Source: Reticulitermes lucifugus (Eukaryota; Arthropoda; Insecta; Blattodea; Rhinotermitidae). From it: a DNA stretch of 21,115 bases. Every line of letters starts with the position of its first letter. Positions within the stretch are counted from its first letter, which is position 1. The notes below the pieces were generated by a model that worked only from the letters and a program-made list of their open reading frames with translations, was not told where the DNA came from and did not search any database. The stretch spans positions 57,291-78,405 of the forward strand of contig JAKCWW010001082.1 of NCBI GenBank assembly GCA_026260175.1. Reading direction: 5' to 3'. Shown one piece after another: positions 9,385-19,918 of this stretch. The position numbers and the translations under genes were made by a program.

Positions 9385-9690
9385 AGTGGGTAGGTGACTG
9401 GAGTCGCTATAGAGACTACGCTACAGGCTGGATGATCCGGGGTTCGTATCCCGGCAGGGACGCGGGATCTATCTTGCTCCAAGACGTTCAGACCGGCTGT
9501 GGGGTCCACGCAGCCTCGTATTCAACGGGTACCGGGGTTCTTTCCCTGGGGATAAAGCGGCCGGGAGCGTGAAGTTGACTACTCATCTCTATCTAGTGCC
9601 AAGGTTAGGAATGAGTGGAGCTATACCTCTGCTCCTTCTGTATCATGGCGTTAACAGAGGCAACTTGACCTTTACCTTTCACATAAAAAT
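9385..9690 (+). mobile_element. tRNA-derived SINE, type A, CpG-rich copy
   Basis: The head contains a strong B box, GGTTCGTATCC at 9441-9451, within a CCGG...CCGG stem. The A box region around 9398-9415 is altered. The body carries CAGACCGGCTGTGGGGTCCA, CGGGTACCGGGG, AAGCGGCCGGGAGCGTGAAG and CTATCTAGTGCCAAGGTTAG. The pyrimidine-rich tail ends near 9680 (TTGACCTTTACCTTTC). It is homologous to the copies at about 980-1300 and 19919-20185. Boundaries are approximate and no clear target duplication was found. Confidence 0.8.
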
Positions 9691-9739
9691 TATTTACATT
9701 AACAAGACACACATACTCCATTTATGATTTGAAACTTTT

Positions 9740-9965
9740 ACAGGAGCTGTATGCAATAATTAAGTCTTCTCAGGGGATCAGCTGTGTGAAGGTGGACTTC
9801 ATATCCAACATTTTGGAGACTGATGCTGTTTCCATTATCAGGGCATGATGTGATATTGACATAGCCACACCTTGTGCTTATACCCAAAATGTGTTCCTCA
9901 AGCTCATTGTCCTGCCCAAGTGCAGACCACTGGGGGTTTAGTAGGCAGGCTTCTTGAACCACCAA
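9740..9965 (-). repeat. Dispersed repeat fragment
   Basis: The minus-strand frame contains DNGNSISLQNVGYEVHLHTA followed by DPLRRLNYC. It resembles the D-G-S--LQNVG------TA--PRR pattern of a widespread insect repeat that is often translated in gene predictions. The resemblance is from memory and is weak. No intact element is visible. Confidence 0.3.
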
Positions 9966-11438
9966 TTAATGGAAGCCATTGGTATCTGACTACATTCTAA
10001 TAACTAACAGAAACACAGGATTCACTGTAAGTTTGTTCATGGAGTTTGGCCACCAACATGCTATGTGCAAGGTGGGGCCAGCAAAAGACAGTGGAATGTA
10101 GGAAAAACAGTAAGGTCCTTGTTAGGTAACATGACTCTGATGACTGTGTGTCTGAGGTCTAAGACTGTCCACTGTTCTCTAGACAGTCTGTGCTTGGGCA
10201 GGACAGTGACTTAGCCTTTGACTATAAGTGCAGCATGCTGCAGTGTCACTCAGTGTGTCAGCCCCTGATAATTCTGTTCAGAATGCTGGATATTAATTCT
10301 ATTTTCTCAAGGTGGATTGCCGTAGAAGATGTGCTTCATGATACAAATGCTTTTTTCTTAATCTTCTGCTAAAATGTAACAGTATCTCCCCAAAGTACAG
10401 TCAACCATCGATATAAAAGCAATCATTTTAGGGGTTTTTGCATATACAAGCTCCTTGCTCTCACACACCAGTTATTGTTCTTGGCATCTCACTTTAACTT
10501 TTATCAGTTTTCAAATCTTATTGAATGCACAGAACATACAGCATCTCTGAGTGTTTCGTACAGAAGCAGCAACATTGAAGCGTCTCATTTTCAGAGCTTT
10601 GTTGCAAAGTTTCCTTTTCTACTTTTTGCATCAATTAAATCTTAAAGGACTTTGTGTGTCATTTATATATAACAGTGGTGGTACCTAATGTTTCTGCTTT
10701 TCTATATAACTTTAATAATGTAACTATTGTGTATGAGTTGACTAATGACTAAGAATGTTATTTAAATATAGTAATTGATTATTATTGTAGTTTTCTTTAC
10801 ATAACTGGTACCATTCTGTGTTGTATTAAGGTGAACTTATGTGTCTGGGGAGAAAATTTTGACCTCTAGAACCAGTTAAAATTTATAATGTGGGAAGTAA
10901 CGGAATATTAATTTGAAGTTTATGAGTTTTTGCCTTATGAGCAGTTTTTTAGGAAATAATTAAGTGCATAAGCTGAGGAATTCATGTAGACCTTGATATT
11001 TGTGTTGTAATGGAATTGCTTTCATGGTCATGAATCAGCTTTTTCTTCATGGCCATATTTGCCACATTAGTTTGTTCTCAAGAATTGCGATGGTCCTAAA
11101 AGGCAAGTAACAGCACAGTGTAAATTTTTGTTTGAAGCATGTGTTTTAGTGATAGACATTTCAGTCAGATTTATTTCCTACCTGTACTTTATGCTCTGTA
11201 ATTTACTGAATTAAACTGATCTCTTATTAAAGGACATCTTAAAACTTATTTAATTTAGTGTGGAGTTTACATGTTTGTATGCACATAGATAGTAGCACTC
11301 GCTTGTTCTTGGTGAACAGGGCTTACACAGCATGACATGTGCAATATAGGCATATGTAAGCCTTATATACTTGTTTATATATATGTAGATAGGAACAGTT
11401 GGTTATGCTTAGCAAGCCAGGCTCAGGCACTATGGCAC

Positions 11439-11460
11439 GTGTGTGTGTGTATGTGTGTGT
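11439..11460. repeat. Interrupted (GT)n run
   Basis: Eleven GT-like dinucleotides with one AT interruption. Confidence 0.85.
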
Positions 11461-11950
11461 CTGTCACAGGCATACATAAGCCTTTAATATTTGAAAATTA
11501 CTATTCTCATTGTGTGAGATTTGAGTTTTCCACAGCATAGGTGTTTTGGGATTCTGGATTTCTGGGATTGTACGCTGTGTAGTGGATGATTTAACATATT
11601 ACAGTGTTTTGACGGAACACAGGGCCTTAATCTTAAAGGATTGGTATTGTCATTAGTTCCCTCAATGTTGTTAAGATTGATAGTTGATTGGAAGTTTTAT
11701 CTGCTTGTCTTTAAAAATGTAGTAGTCTTGTTATTTTCATGATAAGGTATATGTAGCACTAAAAAAACATATTTTCATCAATTTGCAATATGTGTTACAT
11801 GCAAATGTTTTATGTACATAATTACCATAACTTGTAACTTGACTTGTGAAACTTGTACTGTGACGGGGTATAAACACTGTCAATTGTAACCCTTTGGAAC
11901 CCTAAAATACACCACACCAATGGTTGTCTTCTTCTTCATCTTACTTGCAG

Positions 11951-12219
11951 CTCCTCCCAGACTGCAAGCGCTAAGGAACCGGGACCTGGGCGGAACTGGG
12001 TCGTCCATCAGAGCTTATGCCTTGCACCTTGCTGCAGATAAGAGTACAACATTTGCGCAGAATATTGATAATTTCATTTCATGTACACGGGACTCGCGTG
12101 AGACAAATCCGCAGGTGGTAATGCGTAACATGAGGCAGTTCATGTCTGGTATGAAGAACTACCTTGTCAAACACGGGGAGCGCGAGTTTGAAAAGGAGGT
12201 TGAGAAAGAAAGGATGAAG
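11951..12219 (+). CDS. spri: Sprint/RIN-family Rab5 GEF, internal exon B (RIN-homology region start)
   Basis: The exon encodes about 89 residues plus the end of a split codon. The acceptor is TTGCAG and the donor is GTAAGT at 12220-12225; exit is phase 0. The sequence contains SIRAYALHLAADKSTTFAQN, a cysteine-containing FISCTRDSRETNP stretch, then VVMRNMRQFMSGMKNYLVKH followed by a charged GEREFEKEVEKERMK helix. The RQFMSGMKNYLVKHGE segment is the hallmark of the RH domain of RIN1-3 and Drosophila sprint, which packs as a helical bundle in front of the VPS9 catalytic domain. RIN proteins bind activated Ras and exchange nucleotide on Rab5-class GTPases at early endosomes; in flies sprint acts in endocytic receptor signalling. 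This exon and exon C are the strongest basis for the family call. The frame is also open for 30 bases upstream of the acceptor, but that part is the pyrimidine tract. Confidence 0.93.
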
Positions 12220-12316
12220 GTAAGTCCACATGTAAGACATATGTGAATACATTAATAATCTATAAGTAACTAAAAGGAATAAATTCTAAAAGGTTGTGAC
12301 GATGGTGTATAATATC

Positions 12317-12425
12317 GAGAACCAATTGTCTTCTGGACTTTGTCCATCGTCCGGATAAAATATTAATTTCATATTTTAATATTTTATCCGGGCGATGGAC
12401 AAAGTCCAGAAGACAATTGGTTCTC
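12317..12425. repeat. Near-perfect 50-bp-arm hairpin bordered by 13-bp direct repeats
   Basis: The arms 12317-12366 and 12376-12425 are inverted copies with a single mismatch (12352 region against 12391 region: TCCGGA versus TCCGGG) and a 9-base loop. Left arm landmarks are GAGAACCAATTGTCTTCTGG and TCCATCG; the inner ends are AT-rich. The 13-base direct repeat AACTAAAAGGAAT occurs at 12268-12280 and 12426-12438. The second copy abuts the right arm exactly; the first lies 36 bases before the left arm. The transcript of the sprint gene would contain this hairpin. Confidence 0.88.
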
Positions 12426-13175
12426 AACTAAAAGGAATGTTCCCATTTTTAGTATTGCTGGAGCCTACATTCAGTACCTTTATTCTTTATACTAAACTAA
12501 CTGAATTCTGACTATCAGTTTATAGTTAGACAAGTGATAGTGTTGCAGTTACTCAATGTGGATATTGCATAGTCTTAATATGTGTGAGTACTTGTACTCG
12601 TATATGAAGTGATGAAGTGGCAAAGATCAGAAACAAAAATAAGCCAATAAAATGGCTTTAAAAATACTGAACAATGAGCTGTTGTCTTATGTCCAGATAA
12701 ATATGATGTATGTTTCTTATTATTTTTTGGTTGGAAGGTGTTTAATAACAATGTAGCAAGTGCTGACATAATTCATTGTCATTAGAGCATTAGTTAGGAA
12801 AAAAAATGGTATAATAACTCTTCTGATTATTTTTTGTCTGATCTGTGGGGCTCTAACATGACATTTGGGAAATTAAACTCTGCACAAAGTAGCTTAGGAC
12901 CCAGATTAGCTGGCCAAGAGAGAAACTTAGCCTGATTCACTGTTCATGCTCTGAACACATGAACATCCAGTGTTATTTACTTCCAGTTATGACATACTAC
13001 ATAGTTGGGTTAGCAGTATTTGTGGAGGAGATGGTAGGGTAAGTTTGAGATGGATTAAAGGCAAATATGATGAGGGTGGGAGGTGGAGGGAACTGGCTCA
13101 GAATCGTGTCCAATTATGGTGCTGAATTTTCAGGTTGCACTATTTCTGCCAAAGGAATGGAGTACAAGCTGGAGG

Positions 13176-13209
13176 AAATAAATAAAATGAAATAAAATAA
13201 AATAAAAAA
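13176..13209. repeat. AATAA-type simple repeat
   Basis: An A-rich run of AAATA/AAAAT units, possibly the tail of an unrecognised retroposed sequence. Confidence 0.8.
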
Positions 13210-13544
13210 GTAAAAGAAAAAGTAGCAGAACACGTTAAGCTTGTGGTTTTATGGGTTATGACCCTCATTTTGTAGGGTTTGTACCAATGTTTCAGACAGA
13301 CCTGCTGCCTCCATCTCCCTGACGACAAGAAAACCGGAAGGTTCCGCTAGTGAGAGACATTTGTAGATTATTCCATATTTTGCTGTTAACAGGCTATCAC
13401 CCATAATAATTGAACTGTTGAGTACTATTGTCTAAGCAAGTTTCATTTCATCGGTGTGTTTATTTCTTACAGATCTTTCTCCTCTCTTGCCATCTGTTAC
13501 TTCCTTAACTTAGACTGTTGATGCAATTTACTGTTTACAAACAG

Positions 13545-13868
13545 CTGAAGTCCACAGAGTTCCTGAATCTGGATGCAATCTTAGAAAGTGTGATGCACAA
13601 GTTGGTTGTGCGGCCCTTGAAGGAACATCTGTATCAGCTGTTTGTGGAGGAGTACACACGCACTGGTGCAATCCAGCTGTTGGCAGACAACATCCAGTAC
13701 GCACGCACCAAACCAATGCGTGAGCTGGGTGTCCGTGCCAGGATTGTTCCCCCCTCACAAGAGGCTCTGGAGACTATCTGCCATCTACTGACCACACTGC
13801 AGGAGGTGGATTCCCCGCTTGAGAAGCTGGAGAGTCTGCTTGCTTGCATTGGAACAATTTTTAACTCG
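13545..13868 (+). CDS. spri: Sprint/RIN-family Rab5 GEF, internal exon C (RH to VPS9 N-terminal part)
   Basis: The exon encodes exactly 108 codons, in phase 0 at both ends. The acceptor is AAACAG and the donor is GTAACA at 13869-13874. The protein opens LKSTEFLNLDAILESVMHKL and continues with RPLKEHLYQLFVEEYTRTGA, a VPPSQEALETICHLL helix and DSPLEKLESLLACIGTIFNS. In VPS9 proteins the pattern F-LD-LE---H-L---PLK-HLY is the helical layer leading into the catalytic core, and SPLEKLE-LL-----IF precedes the Rab-contacting segment. Spacing and content fit RIN/sprint. The frame reads on nine codons into the intron before a stop, so intron retention would truncate the protein before its catalytic motifs. 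Confidence 0.93.
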
Positions 13869-16800
13869 GTAACAATGCATATTTGGACCTTGCTGTAGTA
13901 TGGTTTATGAGGTGCATATGTTAAGACTGCATTACAAGAAGTCCCTTTAAAAGTTATAAGGTGAAGCCCAAAATGTGAATTAAGAGAGTATAAGGAACAG
14001 TAGCTCGTGTGGCAGTTTCCATCAGCTGCCATTTGAATGTTACTGCCTTCATTAGTGTGATGTTTTTCAAACTTTAGACATTTAGACGTGTACACTCTAA
14101 TCCCCATCTAATATTTAGATTTTTCCTCATTTAACATTCAGTTTTGGATTCCCTGTTCTCAAAGGAACCTGATCATGTCATGGCTCAGGTGGTTGATCAC
14201 TGGTCTATTATCATGGAGACCTGGGTTCCTTCCCAAGCCAGTCCATGTGAGATGTGAGGTGGACAAAGTGGCATTGGGACAGGTTTTTCTCCCAATACTT
14301 CGCTTTTTCCATCAGTATCATTCCACTACTGCGCCATGCTCATTCATCTAGCACTAATGCTATGTAACCTTGGCAGTTGACAACATTATTAAATACTGCA
14401 TGTAACATGCTCAAAGACCCTAAAATTAGATTTTGAATGTACTTTGTTTTTAAATTTATTAAAGAATATGTGATACTGTGGGAGAGTCTGAATTTTCTGT
14501 CTTTTTGTTTTGTCATCCTTATGCTGTGGGTTGAGGACAGACATTACAAATGCTAGGCTGATAAAGAAGAGAAATAATGGGTGAAATGTGTTATAACTAA
14601 CAGATTATTGCCTTCAGTTTGCTTGGAGAAAATTGGAATCATGTGTAAATAAAACGCTTGACATGGAAACTGCTAAATACCCAACTTAATTGGATATTTA
14701 TTAGTTCTTTGCAACATCCTACTTCTTCCATTGGGCTTCTGCACATGCCCCCAGGAAGCTTTTATTTTAGGTTACTGCAGATTAATTGACTTTATATAAC
14801 TTGCTTTACCAAACAAATTACTATAGATGTACTGTCCCAGACTTGTATCTGGTAGTTGCCCAGATTAAATTTTGGTCAGATACTGGCTGTCCAGCCTTTC
14901 TTAGGTTTTTTAAAATGGTTTTTGTCGGTCTCTACAGGACATTGCCAGGATGATACCTTCAAACAGGCAATGAGTGCCTCTTAGTTCCATGTATCTTCTG
15001 ATGTCGCTTGACTATTTTTTGAAGCCATTTCATAGAGATAAGTGAAAGAATCAATCACAATGTCCTTCATTCCACATTTTAATTCAAAACAATGTATTTT
15101 TGTAGTAAACAACTTTGTACTGTGTTCAGCAGATTACAGTGCAACTTTATTTGAAAGGCATTGTAAGTTTTGTAGCATAGTTGGGCGGTAGTGCTTTAGT
15201 AGATTCTGCCAGCTGTACTTCCTGTCTCACTGGCGCTTTTACTGTACTGCAGAAATGTCTTCACTTCTCTAACACTGACTAAAATTTGATTAAATTTTCT
15301 GTACACAAATTGTCATTAGCATGAATTTCTAAAATCGTATTTTTAGGTAGCACAACCCCACTTTGTTACTCACACCTTCCATGATTATGAAACAAGATGC
15401 TTATGTTTACAACATGTCACCATGAAAATTTTTTACTCATCAAGTAAACACCTTTCATGCAGTCGCCATGGCCTGTGTTCTTTATTCCTGAATTACTAAA
15501 ACAAAGTGAACACTTTTCAAAACACAAAACATGGGCTAATGTTGCTGACACTTATTGAGTTTGCATGTTCTTTTTGTTTATTAAGTTTACAGTTGATGAC
15601 AGGGAGTTATAAAAAACCAAGATGAGGTTCATCTCCAATGACATGAGCTTCACACCAACTAATTTATGGGCAACTATAATCGACTGACTGATCTAGATAC
15701 ACGAGCTTTATATTGAACAGTAACAAACACTTATGCTAACTTTAATAACAGAATGTCATATAGGTATCTGAAAGTGGTCACAAAATTGTACATGTATTCA
15801 CCTGTCTTAAGATAGAAACTTTTTGCTACAGCAGTTACCAAGAACCTAAGAAGTGTATGCATAGCATAATGATCCTGGCATTGTCACTGTGTTTTTGCAT
15901 CTATATTTTAAATTTGTTAAGGGTAACTTTTGATGGCCTGTTGCACATAGTATAAAACTGATGATTTCAAGCCAAAACACTGATAACTGTGAGCATGTAA
16001 ATGTATATGTTCCATTTTCACACAACATGTCAGGGTTGGTATTAATGTGAACTATATATAAATAAGAGCCTTAAATAATCTTGGTGTGTTTGGAAAACTG
16101 TTGTTTACTCTTGAATATACAAGTTAGGTAATGTCTGCAGTGCATAATTCTTGTTTTATTATCTTGAAAACTGTCAGACATTCAGAAACAGCATGTTGGG
16201 CATAAAGTGTGTGTTTTGTTTTTCTCAGCAACCTTTGTTTAGAACATTTTGCACTCCAGTAAATATTGAAGTAGTTTTGCTCTAAGATGCTTGCAGATAT
16301 TTTTGTTGGCCATCATGTAAAATGTGTACTGTTTTGGTTAGATTAAAACAAAAGTTTGCATGTGTTGACAAATTTTAGTAAACCTCCACAGGAACAAATT
16401 TCCTGAAATTCCATTTTCTGTTTCTTGAATTTTTTTGTGCATACAGACAGAAGGTTCTCTGCAGGCTTGTTAATGTTCTAAATACGGAACTGCATGTAAA
16501 CCTTGTGATCTTCAAAACGTAATTTGAAGTTTCATGTCTAAACACTGCTCCATGTTCTAGTACATGCATGACTTGACTTAGTGAATCTTTGTCTCTCTTT
16601 AAAATTTCAGCTGTATCTGGGTTACATCTGTTGGATAAGTCATTAATACTGTACTGTGTACATTGACTTGAATACATCATTTGAATGGTACAGTGCTGTT
16701 AACAGCTGTTAATTAAGGAGGCAGTGGTGTATCTTCAAACGTTAAGCAGCATCTGAGTGGCATCTGTTGGAGAAATTGTCAACATCATGGACATTGACAC

Positions 16801-16930
16801 AGATGTGCCATTTGAAGTACACAGTGCTGATAACAACCACAAATTGAACAGGCTGTTATGTACGGCATTAAGTATGGTAAGGGTAGTCCTCTTTTCCACC
16901 TGTCGTTTCATTATTTATTTCTTCAAACAG
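13869..16930 (+). other. spri: Phase 0 intron
   Basis: A 3.1-kb AT-rich intron. It holds a CpG-decayed SINE at about 14173-14400. From 14400 to 16370 I see nothing recognisable. On the minus strand at 16375-16680 there is a 101-residue open frame without family resemblance; I do not call it a gene. The acceptor CTTCAAACAG ending at 16930 follows a clear pyrimidine tract (16890-16925). Confidence 0.75.
14173..14400 (+). mobile_element. tRNA-derived SINE, type B, CpG-decayed copy
   Basis: It carries the A box TGGCTCAGGTGG (14181-14192) and the block GGACAAAGTGGCATTGGGAC with a following GGTTTTTCTCCC segment. It aligns well with the copy at 8767-9052. Most CpGs of that copy are TG or CA here, and the B box has decayed to GGTTCCTTCCC. 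The 3' end is diffuse, near an TATTAAAT-type AT-rich tail at about 14385-14400. No target duplication is evident. Confidence 0.8.
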
Positions 16931-17191
16931 GTGAAATCTTCAAACCAAAGATGTGTAACGCTGGGGGCAGATGACTTCCTGCCTCTGTTTGTGTGGGTGC
17001 TGGTACAGAGTGGCATGTTGGCTGCCGAGATAGAAGCTGAGTACATGTGGGGGCTGCTGCACCCATCACTTCTGTCTGGTGAGGGAGGTTATTACCTCAC
17101 CACCCTGTCCAGTGCAGTGCACGTTCTCAAGAACTTCAGATTGTGTTCTGAAGAGCAGAGCAAGACACTTGGCCCAGGAGCGAGTCTTGAT
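16931..17191 (+). CDS. spri: Sprint/RIN-family Rab5 GEF, internal exon D (VPS9 catalytic segment)
   Basis: The exon encodes 87 codons, in phase 0 at both ends, with donor GTAAGT at 17192-17197. It begins VKSSNQRC, then carries LGADDFLPLFVWVLVQSG, an acidic AEIEAEYMWGLLHPSLLSG stretch and GEGGYYLTTLSSAVHVLKNF, and ends GPGASLD. The GADD-FLP motif and the G-YYLT motif are the two conserved Rab-contacting elements of VPS9 domains. In Rabex-5 the corresponding Asp, Tyr and Thr are needed for exchange on Rab5, and all are present here, so the domain looks catalytically competent. The exon B-C-D product covers the RH and VPS9 modules. The Ras-association domain expected after this point is not found in the remaining 3.9 kb and should lie beyond 21115. 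Confidence 0.94.
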
Positions 17192-19529
17192 GTAAGTAAT
17201 TAAATGTCTGTCTGGTATTGAGATAATGATTTTGGTATTACTAGTGCTGTGAAAAAGTTTTGTTAGTGACTGTCTCTTCAATGTCATAACCATAAAGCAC
17301 ATTGTGATGGAAGTAGGTTGACTCAGACTCAGTACAAGGGTGTTCAGCACACTAGGTGAGCCCTTGGGAGTGCTTCTCATAGTAGGTTTTGATACATTGG
17401 AAGTCCAGTAGCTTATTGTTTCTGTAACTTCCAAAAACATTATTTATAGAATTTATGTTTCCATCCTGTGGCTTCATAACATCATGTTCTGACGCTGTGT
17501 GATCTTCGTAACTGAAGTGTAATTAAATAAAACACTTTAAACATCATGTAAATAACCATTTCATTATTATCACAGTAACTCGATAAAAATGTTAACAGAA
17601 CACCATTTTCTGTTGAGTAATATTTTTAAGGTAATCCATAAAAAGAAAACAATATTATTTTAAGCATTTAGCTGGTGTCTTTAACATATTAATACATTAT
17701 TTTTATTTTTATTGCACTCAGTGGCCAGCCCAACTGTGCAGCCTTGAAGGTTGTTTAACAGTCTTTCAGTGTTTAACAAAATTAAATATTGTACATTCCA
17801 TTTTCTTACAATAAACAACTTAGCACACTGTATGGCATTTTGTTGGTAATATTTTTTATTTCCTTGTAATATTTTAGTGTATATAGTTTAGGTAACTCTG
17901 TATGACATTTTATATATGATACATGCTGTATACTGCATACAAATGTGTCTTACACAAAGCATTTTTGGAGATCTGGGTCTAAGGCATTTCCTACTGTATC
18001 CATTATGTAATGTAGCTGCAGATGCATGACAATGCAGTTCTCTCATGTCTTAAAAGAGGCAATGTGTGGAGAAATAAAATTATGATTATTACAAATATTA
18101 TTAGTATTACATTGTATATAGATGCATGAAATTTCATTAGAACTTATTTTTTGCGCATTTCATCTGGCAGATGTGCAAAAAAGTTGTCTCATGCTGAGTT
18201 CTCAGCAATTTTATGTTCTCTTGACAAAGTGATAAGTCCAACAAGTCTTTTCTTGCATCATGGTAAATATGTTTGTATCAACTTCATTTCTAACGTACTG
18301 GCTCGCCATTGGCTGTGGCTACAGATGCAGGAAGTGGCAAAAGAATGTTTAAAGTAATATAGTAAATGTATTTTGAACACTATGCCAACTTCTTTGCACA
18401 TATAAATGTTAGAATATTTTGTTGTATGCATGCTTTTATACCTGTCTTGCAATAAATATTAATCCACTACACAGATCTGCAGAATCACTCTCTTTGTCAT
18501 CACCTTGTGAAGTTTTTCCAAGTTTTAGGCAGTGTTCCTTAACTTTCCTTTGATGTTACTGTTTGCATATTGCAGATATCTTAAATGAAACCAAACAGAG
18601 AACTCGTTTGATGCACATGTGTGAATCTTATTCTAGTGACTGTATTACTGCTTCCAAGACTGTAAATGAAAGTTTGCTTTGGACTTTTGCATGGGATTGT
18701 GAACTGGTTCACTGCCTACCTTGAATGTGAACTGCTTTCTCCTTCCCCTAATACTGACCAGTTAAGGTTGCAACTGTGGTAGTATGCCCAATTGCTTATT
18801 AAATTCCTGTGCCTTGATTAATGCAGTCTGAAATTCATCATTCCTGCAGTATACAATTTTTTTTTGTTTCATCCAGTTATTCACCTTCACCACACATATC
18901 AAATTCCTTCTCTGAACTTCTCTTCTAGCTGTATTACTCTTAAACACAATGTCATAAATTATGTATTGTGGTAATTATGAAAATGAGAATAGTGGAAATA
19001 GGCCAGCATCAACTACAGTCAAGTAAAAGAAAAGTAGTATTACCCACTTCATTTATAATGCCTAATTTACTAGGTCTAGGAGTTCAACTTCACTACAGCC
19101 TAGTGTGACTGTACCTGTGGAATCCCATAAGTTGGTAACTGTCCTGGACTGTGCATACTTAATGTATTATATGTTGTAATCAAGCTTGACATCAAACACC
19201 TAGATTAAAAACAGAAGACTCACCAAAGCATTTCCCTTCATTCAGCAAGGAACACAGGGACATAACCCTTCACAGTCTGAACTGTGCAGGGTTGAGGGTC
19301 CTCACAACACTGCCGATAGTAACTTTAGTCATCTAGAATATGATGCTGTGTAGGTTTGGTTAGTACCAGCATATACAACAAGACAGGAATCTTCATCATT
19401 GTGAACCTTGCTTTTATTTTAATAAATATATAAGAAGACCAATGCAAAAATAAGGGTTACAGTACAAGGGATATCACGTAAGCGTAGTGTAAAATTAATA
19501 AACCACGTAAACTTAATGTTTTCTTAGGA

Positions 19530-19680
19530 TCTATCAACCCTTGAAGATGAAGGTTCTGTGTTTTTTCAAAACACTGGGATGTGTTAGATTATTTTGTGCA
19601 CAACATAACATTACAGAAGACCAGAGTCCTCAACATCAATGCTGCAGAAACCACAAATCTCACTTGCTCATTGTTACTTC
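19530..19680 (+). repeat. Dispersed repeat fragment
   Basis: It contains CTTGAAGATGAAGGTTCTGT, a TTTTCAAAACACTGGGATGT segment, then ACAGAAGACCAGAGTCCTCA and GCAGAAACCACAAATCTCAC. The same motif types recur in different order at 20885-21030, suggesting one repeat with internal tandem structure. The class is unknown. Confidence 0.4.
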
Positions 19681-19918
19681 TTATCTTGTAATTGAGCTCA
19701 TGTTGAATACTGGCTCCTTCCATTTCCAAGTGATTCTCTTTTCTTCATCATTAATATTTGCACCTGCTATGTCCCTGTGTAGAGGATAAGATTAGTTAAA
19801 TCGGAACATGGAGGTGCCTGTGTATATGGAAGACATACTAGTGGGTAGGCCCAGAACACAGGGGTAAAACTGGATCAGATGGGTAATACCAAAAGATGAA
19901 AATAGGTTCACAAGTAAA

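Larger units (their letters stand above)
6470..9640. other. CpG-rich block inside the large intron
   Basis: CpG dinucleotides are frequent across this stretch (for example five or six in 6481-6540 and many at 8461-8700), whereas flanking intron such as 10000-11900 shows only zero to two per 60 bases. The block contains the foldback at 8246-8365 and two SINEs with intact CpGs. Insect gene bodies that are germline-methylated lose CpG, so an intronic CpG-rich block may be unmethylated or recently acquired. A TATAAA (8036-8041) and a good donor (GTAAGT at 8139-8144) are present. I cannot support a promoter from these alone. Confidence 0.55.
1887..11950 (+). other. spri: 10-kb phase 1 intron packed with repeats
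   Basis: The intron runs from donor GTGAGT (1887) to acceptor TTACTTGCAG (ends 11950), which is preceded by a T/C-rich tract at 11922-11946. It carries most of the mobile-element remnants of the window, listed separately. Stretches where I recognise nothing: 2480-4000 (AT-rich; a 78-residue open frame on the minus strand at 3378-3614 has no family I know), 6180-6470, 6470-8240 (CpG-rich, no recognisable gene), 8370-8755, and 9970-11920 (AT-rich, with a short TG run at 11439-11460). No further exon with good splice sites and family resemblance was found. Confidence 0.75.
12220..13544 (+). other. spri: Phase 0 intron with hairpin
   Basis: The intron runs from donor GTAAGT at 12220 to acceptor AAACAG ending at 13544. 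It holds the long hairpin at 12317-12425 and an A-rich AATAA-type simple repeat near 13176-13209. A plausible second acceptor (TTACAG near 13471) is followed by in-frame stops before exon C, so I do not use it. Between about 12440 and 13170 nothing is recognised. Confidence 0.75.

Noticed and set aside
9441..9451. Functional tRNA gene at the B boxes (also near 5009 and 8990)
   Set aside because: The heads lack a complete cloverleaf and are followed by unrelated bodies and tails, so they are SINE promoters and not tRNA genes.
12317..12425. Ordinary miRNA precursor
   Set aside because: Arms are too long and too perfectly paired for a typical animal pre-miRNA; without small-RNA data I leave it as a hairpin repeat.
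16757..16930. In-frame open stretch directly upstream of exon D, with a possible 54-bp intron (donor GTAAGG at 16877)
   Set aside because: Exon C joins exon D at 16931 with spacing that fits the family, the stretch ends in a normal pyrimidine tract, and there is no acceptor with an open frame leading into it.
18151..18357. Possible Ras-association exon after exon D
   Set aside because: The 68-residue frame has no resemblance to a Ras-association domain and no usable splice pair in phase 0.
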